A DNA stretch of 64,000 nucleotides from Sipunculus nudus (taxonomy: Eukaryota > Annelida > Sipuncula > Golfingiida > Sipunculidae). Positions within the stretch are counted from its first letter, which is position 1; every line of letters begins with the position of its first letter. Positions 47,490 to 58,859 of the stretch are shown here, in pieces. The translations under genes were made by a program, and so were the position numbers. The stretch is from assembly GCA_026874595.1 (NCBI GenBank), contig CM049319.1, positions 41,273,973 through 41,337,972 on the forward strand. Direction: 5' to 3'. The notes beneath the pieces are model-generated. The model did no database searches, was not told the DNA's origin, and was given only the letters and a program-made list of their open reading frames with translations.

Positions 47490-49555
47490 GTCTACGGACA
47501 CTACATGTTTAAGAGAAGATAAAAAAACTCTGAAAGAGTACTTGTAAAACACTTGAATTGTGTGAATGATATACTCAGTGAATCTGTTCACTGACATAAC
47601 CAACATAGACAATTCATTTATGGAATGAGTATTTTCATATTTTGCTTTTGGTTCTGCAAATATGTGATAAATATGAAAATTTAATTTTAGGTAAATTTAC
47701 TCAGAAACACTTACTGTGAACCTCCTCTGTTAGGCTGGAGAGTTTTTACTTCTAAAATACTGCGAACAATCAAGCATGTAAACTCTAACACTAGCCTTAG
47801 AAAAGTAAATTTACAGGGAAAACAAATTTGAGAGGATGTCAAACTGGCATTTTTTTTGTCTACAGACACTACATGAACCACAATGTAGGTATAATCTATG
47901 ATTACATCACAATAAAAGTATCTAACACATAAGTGTCACTGTTACACAAATGTAAAAGTGATGAGGGTCAAGACTTCAGAAATAAACATCAACTATAATG
48001 ATCTATTTATTAGCTATATGTCCTAAACAGTATGTCAATATATCCTTAATGATGATGACTGAAAGAATTATCAAATGTGAAACTTTAACACTTAGGCCTA
48101 GGCGAAGCATCATATGAACTTATTCATGTCATTTTGATCTGATTGTTTTTGATACTTATTCTAATAATTCCAATCCTATTTGAATAACATGATTTAACAA
48201 TGTAAAATTATAAACCTATGGTTAAAGTATATGGACACTGTGCATCATATGTTTTGATCTGGGTTGATAAAGAACATACAACTTATTCAGATTGAAATAA
48301 TGTCCTCCATTTAGAGTCAATCCATATCCTTTCAAATAACCAGTCTTTATAAATTTTATTAACATCAACCTATATGACCATTGTTCAAAGTTTTTTTTAA
48401 TAAAATGCATTATAATAAGATGTGTGTCAATTCTTAAGAATAAGTGTTTTTTTTTTACTTTCTCTATAAACTTTGGTTAAAAACCTCCTTTCTCAATAAA
48501 CTTGATAAAGCATCCTATATAAGAATCATTGTCAGATTGAGAAATTTATTTAAAATGCAGCATTATCAAATGCTGTTTATTCTTAAAAGTGTCAATGACT
48601 CTTTGGAAGTCAGACACCAGCTAGTAGTTTCCTGATTGGTTCAGAATGACCACTGATGACCCTGCTGATTCAAAATCAATAATGGCTGCTTTTCATCCTG
48701 GCACTTCTCAAAATGTTGATAGCTCCCCATGTGTGTTGTTCAGTTTTAAATTAAGGAACTTGTGATAATGGTTAAGACATGCAAAATAATCAAGACAAAT
48801 GTAGTTCTTTTTGTTTTTCATACAGTAAATCAATGATGTATAAATGAATTTAAAGTAACATGTGAAATTGCCATTAAATACTTAATATAATATATTACAG
48901 GGTATTAAAACTTGGCTGATCCACTGATGGTGTTTAAGAAAAACAGGGATCTATTTATTAACTTTTGCATTTTATTTATTGATTCCTGGGTAATTAACTG
49001 ACAATTTGGCTAATAAAAAGATAGTTTTAACTGTAGATAGAGACAATAGCTGCTTTAAGATCAGCTTTGTCTACGGACACTACATGTCTACGGACACTAC
49101 ATTTGTATGTGTTTGCCCATCTGTATATCATATTGGATGGAACTGGGAGTTAATTTTGATATCTATCTAAACAGTAACTACTATAATTTCTAAAAAAAAA
49201 CTGTTTCTGAAGAACATATATGTAAACTATGTGTAATGGGCATCAAGTACTTGAATATATTACAGGATGCTTTGTTCATAAAATATAAAATATTAAAAAA
49301 ATATAAATATTTGTTTTTTTTTACTGTAGATTGAGACAATAGCTGTTCTTAAATCAGCTTTTGTCTACAGACACTACATGTCTACGGACACTACATTTGT
49401 ACATGTTGGCCTGTCTGTATATCATATGGGATGAAACTGGAAAATGATTTTGATATTTTTCTAAACAGTGACTGTTACAGTTTCTAAAGAAAATTAAGAA
49501 TTGAGGATAAATACATTTGTTTCAGCAGAGAGATAGTGTCTAAGGACACTACACA
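47490..49555 (+). repeat. Seven GTCTACGGACACTACAT motifs, partly in a ~294-bp tandem duplication
   Basis: Motif starts: 47490, 47858, 49069, 49086, 49363, 49380 and 49538; the 49069/49086 and 49363/49380 pairs are head-to-tail doublets sharing one base. 49031-49190 and 49325-49490 are diverged tandem copies (CTGTAGATWGAGACAATAGC to CTAAACAGTRACT). Between motifs the DNA is AT-rich and otherwise unique. No ORF of note. Confidence 0.75.
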
Positions 49556-49714
49556 ATCTTTCAGAAAATTTACAACAATCCATAAAAGCAGATTTATTAT
49601 ATCAGGATTTGCCTGGGTAAAATGTTTGGCCTGATTTTAACAGTATGCTTAAATGTAGTGCATTAGGATGTAACAAAATGAAACTGAGCCCATTACCTAT
49701 TTGGCCATATGGTT

Positions 49715-50270
49715 TTTAGAGATTAAGTTTTTTGTAGCTGTCAGTATGATACGGGCACTGATGACCCCCATTCAAAAAAGGTCGATGCAGGTGGCGCCAG
49801 CAATACCTCAATTTCAGATATGTCTCATGTGAACAACATTGGCATAAAATTTGGTGATGATAGCTCTAGCCTTTTCTGAGATTGTAATTTTAGTATGCTT
49901 TTATAGACAGATGACTAAGTTCAACTTCCTGTAACTTGGCCAAAAATCACCGAACTTAAACCATTCGAACAAACTTGAGAAAGATTATTCCAGGAATCAT
50001 TTCTGTGAAATATTGGACAATTTGGCTGAACAGTTTTTGAGAAGAAGATTTTTTAAGCTTTTTTAGCTTTTTCCCTATAAAATCTAAGAAAATGCAGTTA
50101 TCCAAAAAATAAGCAAAATCCGATATAGTTTTTTAGATGACTAATTTTTTGCATAAAATTTTGTGATGTTACCTCTTGCCGTTTTCAAGATAGTATGGGT
50201 TTACGTACAGACGACGGCCGACGGACGCCGCCAAACCATCGCATAAGCTCACAGGTTCGCTAAAAATGCA
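49715..50270 (+). repeat. Family B right-end module
   Basis: From GATGACCCCCATTC and GGTGGCGCCAGC through the CAGATGACTAAGTTCAACTTCC phrase (in part) to CGCCGCCAAACCATCGCATAAG and CTCACAGGTTCGCTAAAA. It matches 31.6-32.1 kb closely. Confidence 0.75.
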
Positions 50271-50577
50271 AAATATAAATCCACTTGTACTTATGTTTAT
50301 CAATTAAACCACTGATACAGAATGCAGGTATTTTCAAACAGAACTTTGATTCTCAGAAATACACATCCCTTGGTTAAGTAAAATTCATACAAGTTCATAT
50401 TCTAAAAAATACAAATAAAAGCACAAGCACATATAAGCACAGACTGTTTATCTACTTGTATTTATGTAAAATTCCTTAATTTAAGGATAGATCTAAAATA
50501 TATCATTCACATCCTGTCCTAAAATCTCAGAGAAAATTTGCAATATATACATCCAACAGTACCTATGCTATCCAATT

Positions 50578-50760
50578 AACAAGGCCTACAGGCCTAATGT
50601 GAACCTGTGCAAAGTTTAGGAGTATGAATGGAGGTTTATTTTTAAAATTTAATATTGATCCTCCTAAGTCCTGCATATCTACCTTAGTCATTATGATTTC
50701 AGCAAAATGGACGTTTCTGACCTGCAAGTTTCAGACTAGGACATTTTAAAACCAGAATAT
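50578..50760 (+). repeat. Family B left end
   Basis: AACAAGGCCTACAGGCCTAA and GCGAACCTGTGC-like sequence, followed by TTTAGGAGTATGAATGGAGG, which is seen reversed at 21.43-21.47 kb. Confidence 0.7.
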
Positions 50761-52400
50761 GGGTAGTCCACAAGCCACTATGTGTATCAGCAGAAATCTG
50801 AGTGGGACGGTTGCAGGTGGCACCACCAGTTTTGCCTATGATGAAGAGCTATGTGAGATCTATACACAAGCGAAATTTTGGCCCAATCAGTCAAACGGTT
50901 CCCGAGATATGAGCTATACACCAGTTTTGCCTATGATAAAGAGCTATATGAGATCTATACACGTGCAAACTTTTTGCCCAATCAGTCAAATGGTTCCCAA
51001 GATATGAGCTTGGATGTCTGCAGTGTAAATGTGAATGTAGGTGGCGCCACCTGTCATAAATCGAGAAAGCTGTCCAGGATGTATAAACCTTCAAAATTTC
51101 AGGTGGATAAGTCAAACTACTGCTGAGACATGAGTAATATTATCCAAAGGAAGATGAACGGATGGATGCTGTGCATAATTGTTTGCAGGTGGCGCCACCA
51201 GTTTTGCCTATGATGAAGAGCTATGTGAGATCTAGACACATGCAAAATTTTGGCCTAATCGGTCAAATGGTTCCCGAGATATGAGCTTGAATGTCTGCAG
51301 TGTAAATGTGAATGTAGGTGGCGCCACCTGTCATAAATCGAGAAAGCTGTCCAGGATGTATAAACCTTCAAAATTTCAGGTGGATAAGTCAAACCACTGC
51401 TGAGATATGAGTAATATTATCCAAAGGAAGATGAACAGATGGATGCTGTGCATAATTGTTTGCAGGTGGCGCCACCAGTTTTGCCTATGATAAAGAGCTA
51501 TGTGAGATCTATACACAAGTGAAATTTTGGCCCAATCGGTCAAACAGTTCCCGAGATATGAGCTTGAATGTCTGCATAGTAAATGTAAATGTAGGTGGCG
51601 CCACCTGTCATAAAATCGAGAAAGCTGTCCAGGATGTATAAACCTGCAAAATTTCAGGTAGATAAGTCAAACCACTGCTGAGATATGAGTAATATTATCC
51701 CAAGGCAGATGAACAGATGGGAGGCTAGGCATAAATGGTTGCAGGTGGCACCACCAGTTTTGCCTATGATGAAGAGCTATGTGAGTGAGATCTATACACA
51801 AGCAAAATTTTGGCCCTATTGGTCAAACGGTTCCCGAGATATGAGCTTGAATGTCTGCATAGTAAATGTGAATGTAGGTGGCGCCACCTGTCTTAAAATC
51901 GAGATAGCTGTCCAGGATGTATAAACCTGCAAAATTTCAGGTGGATAAGTCAAACCACTGCTGAGATATGAGTGATTTTAACCTAAGGCAGATTAACAGA
52001 TGGACGCTGTGCATTAATGGTTGCAGGTGGCACCACCAGTTTTGCCTATGATGAAGAGCTATGTAAGATCTATACACATGAAAAAATTTTGGCCCTATCG
52101 GTCAAACGGTTCCCGAGATATGAGCTTGGATGTCTGCAGAGTAAATGTGAATGTAGGTGGCGCCACCTGTCATAAAATGGAGAAAGCTGTCCAGGATGTA
52201 TAAACCTGCAAAATTTCAGGTGGATAAGTCAAACCACTGCTGAGATATGAGTAATATTATCCCAGATGGACGCTGTGCAAAAATGGTTGCAGGTGGCCCC
52301 ACCATTTTTAGTGTATGTTATTAAGCTATCAAAGGGCTACATTTGTGCAAAATTTTTAGCCTGACCGGTCAAACGGTTCCCGAGATATGTGGGTTTATAT
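50759..52400 (+). repeat. 277-bp dimeric satellite array with GGTGGCGCCACC palindromes
   Basis: Eleven palindromes (GGTGGCGCCACC or one-mismatch forms) start at 50816, 51040, 51188, 51317, 51465, 51594, 51744, 51877, 52026, 52156 and 52292. Spacings alternate about 129 and 148 bp, a 277-280-bp unit. Each unit reads GGTGGCRCCACCAGTTTTGCC, GATCTATACACAAGC, TTTTGGCCC, GGTTCCCGAGATATGAGC, a second palindrome, GAAAGCTGTCCAGGATGTAT and CACTGCTGAGATATGAG. A ~66-bp internal duplication widens the first unit. ORFs up to 82 codons are by-products of the repeat. Confidence 0.9.
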
Positions 52401-52479
52401 TTGGAAACAGACGCACAAATGGACACTGGGCAGCAAGGAAAGGTCAGATGTCAACCAAAAATGAAGGCGCAGCAGTTCA

Positions 52480-52745
52480 CATGTGACCTGATGATAAACC
52501 CTATTTGCTTAAAATGCAACCCAAGATTTTTCGAACAGTTAAAAGATATAGTTCTTATAATCTGGGAAATCTGCATCTAAACATTGTATCCAGATGTCTA
52601 GACGCTGTGTCTAGACGTCTAGACACATTGTCTAGACACCCCCCCCCCCCCCCCCCCGATCTAGAGCCAGGTCAGTTGCCATGGTGATGTCTGGACCCCA
52701 CCTGTTTGTACTGAGTGACCTCTTGACTTGGCTGCATGAAGTCAA
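52480..52745 (+). repeat. Family B module with TCTAGA clusters and a C19 run
   Basis: TTCGAACAGTTAAAAGATATAG, GCATCTAAACATTGTATCC, then TCTAGACGTCTAGACA and TGTCTAGACACC, C19 at 52639-52657, then GAGCCAGGTCAGTTGCCAT. The same order is reversed at 20.84-21.02 kb. Confidence 0.75.
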
Positions 52746-52751
52746 ATCGCA

Positions 52752-54178
52752 ATAGGCGAGATTAAAATCCATAATGGAGCAGGACAGGATTTTAATCTCG
52801 CCTAGGCGAGTTTAAAATCCGTCTGGTGTCATCCAGGCGAGTTTAAAATCTGCCTGATATTACTTAGGCGAGTTTAAAATCTGCCTAGGCGAGATTAAAA
52901 TAGTGATCTGATCTAATTTCCTAATATACTAAGCATTGTAATTGACATATGAAAGATGTTTTCAGTCAGATTTTCAATATTTTAACACTGAATGGTTATA
53001 TATAGTTAAAAGGTAATACATTTATTAATATTTACAGAATATTATAGTATTAATGTAATAATTAACTTTTTTACAATAATGTAATAGTTATTCATGTGAT
53101 AATTAACATTAATTTTGGAAACAGAATTATGAAATAGATATTTGATTATTATTTGCACCTTTGATGTGTTTCATGTGGTCTACAGCATCCTTATCATACC
53201 AATTATTTGCAAAACATTTATCAATCTTTATTTTTTTTCTCAAGTTTTCTTAACAACCTTGTGTTTGTAAATATCACTAATAATTTTTACAAAAAAATAA
53301 TTTGTAATTGTACTTAAATATATGGCAATTAGCGAGTAACAAGAGGTATATTGAAGTACACTTATGAGATATTATGAAGAGCAAATCTGGGGGAAAAAGT
53401 CATCCACTTGCATATTGAATCAATCATAGATAGATAGATAGACAGATAGATTAGTCTAGATAGCTATTACTTCACTATTTAATGAGTATATTACACATTA
53501 ACATGAACAGTCATCCTATTTGATAGTTCTTACAGGACAAACAGAACAAATTAGTTGGTTGATCTAGTTCAAATGTTTCTTTTCACCCAGGTATTCAACA
53601 CTCAACAGTCAAAACATGTACACTTATGGTACAAAATATGCAGGGTATCAGTATTTATGATGGACTTTGATACACCATCCTTTTTTTGGTAATAAACATC
53701 ATATGAGAAAAGGTAAAAGTTGATACACAGATGTATGCATGTGAATATTTCTTTGTCTTATTTAGTCTTTTCTTATAATGTATATAATATTCTTCTGATC
53801 TTTTTTTTAATGTTTTGTGAGGCATTTTGTGAAGCTTCAATATTTATGTAGACTGTGTTACAAGATAACTGCCTTTTTTTGGACAGTATTATATCATATA
53901 AAAAAAATATGATTTCTAGATTCATATAGTAATAGATCATTTATGCATGTGAACATGCATTGAATTATATTGATAAAAAATAAATGAGCTATGTTCCTTT
54001 TGTCTTTTTAAAATACTACATTACTAATATTACTAATACCAGTTTCCCTTCAAATTAATATTGACAACAAAATTATTATGTAAATAATCAGCAGCAGCCC
54101 ACATCATATATCATTTGAATATGCCATCGCAATCTCGTCTAGGCGAATTTAAAATCCGCCTGGATTTCAATCTCGTCT
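52752..54178. mobile_element. Candidate ~1.4-kb element bordered by GGCGAGATTAAAATC repeats
   Basis: The left side has six or seven GGCGAG(A/T)TTAAAATC(C/T) copies in both orientations between 52755 and 52905, including an inverted pair around 52758-52805. The right side has CTCGTCTAGGCGAATTTAAA and GGATTTCAATCTCGTCT at 54133-54175, inverted relative to the left. The core is AT-rich with no gene. Ends with multiple subterminal repeats suggest a non-autonomous DNA transposon; no target duplication was verified. Confidence 0.5.
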
Positions 54179-54180
54179 CT

Positions 54181-54183
<3 letters not shown>

Positions 54184-54219
<36 letters not shown>
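54184..54219. repeat. (TA)n microsatellite
   Basis: About 36 bp of TA dinucleotides. Confidence 0.95.
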
Positions 54220-54223
<4 letters not shown>

Positions 54224-54368
54224 CAAATCTATTCTAAAACCTCTGCCCGCACATACATCGCCAATTAAAGTGATTATCTCTAATCGAGATCACAAAAAAA
54301 TGATATGAAAAATAAACCAACCTAATACAAAGACCATAAACTAAACTTTATTATATGTCGTAAAACAG

Positions 54369-54660
54369 ACCGGCTTCTGTGGCTCAGGGGTAGAGTGCAG
54401 GACTCAAAGGCGGGAGATCATGGGTTTGAATCTCAGCCGAGGCGGTGAGGTTTTTCACGGTCGGCCCCCACCCAGGGTGAGCTCTCTGTAGGCTAAATGG
54501 GAAGGCTGTGCCCTAGAGCCGTGCATCACTCTCATACGAGTGCATCTTTGGGGGGTTTCTCGGTGTTATAACCCAGCAATGGGGATGATTACACACCCAG
54601 GACCCGCAGGTTTGGTAGCCAACGGGCCTGGGTGACACCAGGATACAAAATAAAAATGAT
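54369..54660 (+). mobile_element. tRNA-derived SINE
   Basis: The head resembles a tRNA gene: A box TGGCTCAGGGGTAG at 54380-54393 and B box GGTTTGAATCT at 54423-54433, 43 bp apart. It cannot fold as a tRNA that would be processed and no 3' acceptor arm matches. The body (GTGAGGTTTTTCACGG..., CACCCAGGGTGAGCTC, GGTAGCCAACGGGCCTGG) ends in ACAAAATAAAAATGAT. Pol III would transcribe it and a LINE would mobilise it in trans. About 290 bp, a usual SINE size. I cannot name the family. Confidence 0.75.
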
Positions 54661-54799
54661 AGGAAGCGAATGCTACCGCCCTGTCAAGTAGTCCCAAACT
54701 GAAATGAAGACTCTGCACATGTACATACTTAGGTTAAGATTCGCAAAAGGAAATTTAATCATCTGAATGGTAGTATATACCCATTCAACTAAAGCATTA

Positions 54800-55095
54800 A
54801 GGCTTTAAACTCCAATAACGCCCGCCAGGGCGCGCGGTTTGTCACGGGCCTGGAGTTCAAAGGCGCCCGCCCGGGCGCGCTAAAGCCCATTTTACATACC
54901 CGTAATTGGGGCAAGTTTTGGGGGTGAAATGTCTATTGTCATCCATCATATTTGTACTTAAATGAAAGAGAAAAACGTCAAGTGTTGTTCTAACATGTGA
55001 CGAAGATCCAAACTGGCGCGAACGCAGACTTGTTGGAAAAATATAAAAATGATTGACTTTCACTCACGTGGCCTTGTTACGTGGGCGCCGGTAAC
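54800..55095 (+). promoter_or_regulatory. CpG-rich promoter-like region
   Basis: CpG density is high over 54815-54885 (CGCCCGCCAGGGCGCGCGG, GGCGCCCGCCCGGGCGCGC) and 55010-55095. The latter has TCACGTGGCC (E-box/USF-type) at about 55065 and TTACGTGGGCG at about 55077, directly ahead of a good start codon. No TATA box seen. Inference only. Confidence 0.4.
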
Positions 55096-55148
55096 ATGTC
55101 GGCTGCGAGAGTAAAATCAGACACCTACGCTAAATTCATCAGAAATCG
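55096..55148 (+). CDS. Candidate short first coding exon (unrecognised)
   Basis: ATG at 55096 in context AACATGT is followed by MSAARVKSDTYAKFIRN and a split codon CG|GTAAAT, a usable splice donor at 55149. It sits just after the CpG-rich stretch. The peptide has no domain I can name and no downstream exon was found in the remaining 8.8 kb, where introns could be long. It may be chance, but start context, CpG content and donor occur together. Confidence 0.3.
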
Positions 55149-58035
55149 GTAAATTACCAAATGTTGGCAATCAATCCTGGTGACAAAATTAAGTGCAGTG
55201 TGTTTACAGATTTAACTTCCGTTAAACATTTCCAAGATCATATATTATCCCCTTTTTTATTGGTTTAACTTGTGACCAATGATCGCCGTCCGACTGACTG
55301 ACGCGTCTGACAGACACCTCGCACGTGATCTGCGTGACCTCCTTACTGTGTCATGTACTGGCACTGGAAAACCATTTTTAACCGATATCATATAATAAAA
55401 TGAGTATTTATTTTAAATATTAACATATTTTCTTAACTAAAAATCGAAGATACTGTCATATATCATGTCGTATATATATGTGATGTCTGATTGTTTACTA
55501 GTGATCATTTTTGTGCCAAACTTTCTATGAACAATCGTAATCTGGCACAATCGGCCGTGCACAAGAACTGTCAATCATTCTAAGAGGCTTTTTTGATTGA
55601 AAATAAAATTAATACCGTCTTAAATTAGAAACAGCCAGATATTATATGTATATAGTTAATTTTCCAGTGTAAAATATAACTTTATACTCCATGAAATATT
55701 GAAGTAATTATTTTACGACGTACGTGGAACTGTACGCCTATAATAGATACACCCAGATCCTTGAATATGTAAAAAAAGACAGTAAGTGACTTATACGCTT
55801 GAACAAATATGTATTAATACGGTTTTAACACATACTGAACAGATTTTACAAATTTTTATGTGTAGTACTTCCTGTATATGTATAGGCTACATGTGTACGT
55901 GCACGTGTGCGCGCTTTTGTGTGTGTGTATGTATATATATAGGCCTATGTGCGTATTATAATTTTCATTAGTGATTGAAAAAAGCACCAGTTGTCACTGC
56001 CAGTGAAACAGATTTTGGGCCGAGCTGCAAAACATCTTTAAATATATATGGCACATAGCAAACTAAATTTTAAAAATATAACCTATTATATTATGAATTG
56101 AAGTAAATAATTTTTTTTTGTAATACGTTTGCCTATAACAGGCTATTCATTGTTGTAAGGAATAGTACTGCGTTATAAATGTTTGTACCTTTTAAACATA
56201 AAATCTGATCACTAAAACCAGAACTTATAACTCCTTTTTATATTTCATCCATGAAAGTTTCTCAAATCGGGTTCATTCGCCGCCTATATTCATAAAAAAT
56301 ACATAACGTATACCGCAGCCTGCATATATATCGCATGTACCGTACGTGCACCCGGTATAAACGCCGCTTTATATTGATATCGCTCTCAAAACCCAGTCAA
56401 CGCTTGCATGCATGGCCCAGGGATTAAATATGGAAAATGTGTCGTGGTCATGATAATCCTTTAAAGTCATACGGCGGAGTCAGTCTCAGTCATAATACAT
56501 GCAAGAAATGAATAAAATGCATTCGCCAATCTTAAATTAGAAGCTATAGCGTATATATATAGTGACGGTGACACAGTGACAGTAAAATATATAAAGACCA
56601 AAGATTCGGACTTTCGATATGCATGTGCATGGTGTATTCAAAATGACGATCGAAAAACCATGCAGGTGGACAAATTAAACTGAAATCTAATTGTACCTTT
56701 CCATTACTGTAAGATAAGATTTAAAAGACGCAGGTATACAAATATATCTATATTGCAAAATGTTTGATGGCTTTGTCTCAAACTTGCCCCTTTCGAAGAC
56801 CTAAAATACCACAGGGTGTCGGCTTCTATTTTTACCCACCGACCTTGTCATTTTCACGTTCAATTGACAGTTTTATTAGCACAAGGAAATTTTCCTATCA
56901 CATAGAAGATTTTAGCGGAAAGACAGCACACAACATGTGGCCAACCAGACGGGGATTCGGAGTGAAAATTACTACTTTAAATTGGCATCTATTACATTAA
57001 TCATCAAAGGATAATGACATCATTTACAATGTTCGGGAACCGAACGACATGTATAATTGCCAGGTGTAGGTCATGGTCCCCGTCTCTACAGCTGACGGGA
57101 CTCGTGAATACAAAATAAATAACAAACAAACACCCAAGAGATCATAACTTATTAGAAGTTTTTGGAACATTCCAGGTGCTTCTTAACAATTATTGAATTG
57201 TTGCTGCATGTTGTTTAATAATTAACTGGAACTCTGCCTCTCCGTGAAATCACCACCTTGCAGCCTGGGAAGACCGCATGCTTTCCTGCTGAAGCTGAAC
57301 TTATATCAGCAGTGCATGATTTTTGACTATATGAGGGCTGAAATGTACAAAGTTGCATACGGAGGTTACCAGATTAGATAGATGATTTGAAGTAAGGTCT
57401 CGTGTATACATCTAGTTAACCAAGGAATTATGCATCTCAAAATTATAAAATAAATTTCCTACTATTCTTCAAGTGAAGTTGAATTGAATAAATGTAATTA
57501 TATATTATATTTCCATTTTACATTAATTTCATATGACGTAATTATGCTTCATTTAAATGTCACAAATAAAGTGCAAATTGAAGAACTGGATAAGTAAGTG
57601 CATGAAGATATGTACGTGCAATTTTTCCTCTAAGATACCAGAATGTACTGCTATGAAATCCTAGTAACTAGGCATAATTTTGATAAGAATTGTTGGACTT
57701 ACGTAGGCCTTATATTTTAATAACATAACATACATTAAAATGTACTGTGAAAACATGTTTCTTTGGTGTTACTTCACAGTTTAGTATCGTTTTCCCAAGT
57801 TTATAAACTTTTGTATTATGTGCATTATCCCCAATAGCACATTTTAAAAACACCTTTCCAACAATAAAAAATATTGATTTTCCGTTATTTTATATTCTTG
57901 TTAATAACGATTCGTTTACATTATTGTGCATATTTATTATTTATGTAATAAATTATTGTTCTACTAGTACTACAATTAAGTGTTCTCATTGTTTCTGATC
58001 CCTGCGGGAAAGAATCGATTCTAATGCATACATAT
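55149..58035. other. AT-rich, no further exon identified
   Basis: GTGTGTGTATGTATATATAT tract near 55918-55940. Short ORFs without domains, e.g. 56764-57000. 57040-57125 (GGTCATGGTCCCCGTCTC ... CGTGAATACAAAATAAAT) resembles the 3' tail of a SINE. Confidence 0.4.
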
Positions 58036-58041
58036 TGCCTG

Positions 58042-58128
58042 ACGTAAGAGGATGTTTCCAGGTAACTCTTGCATGACGTGAGAGGATGTTTCCAGGTAAC
58101 TCCCCCCCCCCCCCCCCCAAAAAAAAAA
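58042..58128. repeat. Two-copy 35-bp tandem repeat, then C16/A10 run
   Basis: GAGGATGTTTCCAGGTAACTC occurs twice (in part, about 58048 and 58082), followed by about 16 C then about 10 A at 58100-58128. A C-run/A-run junction also occurs at 4144-4170. Confidence 0.8.
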
Positions 58129-58197
58129 AGAATAATTCGACCGCCAGTCGGCACTGCATCTCATGATGCTTCTTACGATAAACACGCCAGACCCTAG

Positions 58198-58316
58198 CCA
58201 TGACAACATGACACTCAGGCCTTCGGAAATAAACTGATAGGCCATGACAACATGACACTCAGGCCTTCGGAAATAAACTGATAGGCCATGACAACATGAC
58301 ACTCAGGCCTTCGGAA
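58198..58316. repeat. 44-bp tandem repeat, 2.7 copies
   Basis: Units start at 58198, 58242 and 58286 (CCATGACAACATGACACTCA...), with identical sequence. 44 is not a multiple of three, so minus-strand ORFs through it re-read the same peptide in shifting frames and are not genes. Confidence 0.9.
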
Positions 58317-58855
58317 TCAGTATATCTAAAATCGACGTTTGGGGTGACAAGCTGTCGCTAGCCAGACCCAGTCACGTGAACCTTGCCGATGTAAAAATAG
58401 ATACGATTGGGTGAGAAAAGTTTGCAGCGTCAGTGTGTCACCGCTGGCTGAGGGATGACGCGGTAGAATTGGACCGTTGAGGAAAAAGACCCAAACAGAC
58501 GTGTCGTCTTGCATCTTAATTGCCCAGTAAATGTTTTATTTATTTTTATTTTTCCGTTATATTGACTAGAAAGGATAATTCTGCGACTAAAGTCTGCAAA
58601 ACCTCCTCGTTAATGTAACTTGTGTGCTACATATTGCTAAATTCACTCATTATCGCTCAATCACCGTCCGCCGCGGAGGGGCGGGTAATTCAAAAGAAAA
58701 AGCATGGATACCCTCAATTCAGAAAATAAGAGTTTTCACAAGTGTAAGACATATTTGTTTTGATTTTTTTATTTCAAATTTTAGTACATTTGCACTGTTT
58801 CGAATGGGAAAGATTTGGATATATCAACGTTCATTTAGGCTAATCGTTGATCGAA
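58317..58855. other. Moderately CpG-rich, no supportable gene
   Basis: CCGTCCGCCGCGGAGGGGCG near 58666 and CCCAGTCACGTGAACC near 58366 could be promoter elements; no exon was recognised beside them. Confidence 0.3.
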
Positions 58856-58859
58856 TCAA

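Noticed and set aside
50759-52203. Serial similar ORFs of 60-82 codons across the 277-bp array
   Set aside because: They arise because the same repeat unit is open in one frame; the peptide changes frame between units and no start or splice signals are shared.
54371-54441. Possible tRNA gene
   Set aside because: Only A and B boxes fit; no complete cloverleaf or acceptor stem, and the sequence continues as a SINE body.
54857-55063. Minus-strand 68-codon ORF under the CpG-rich region
   Set aside because: No domain, no splice or start context; likely shadow of promoter-like sequence.
57921-58302. Minus-strand ORFs with Gly- and Phe-runs and a repeated SVYFRRPECHVVM peptide
   Set aside because: Produced by the C/A homopolymer and the 44-bp tandem repeat read in shifting frames.
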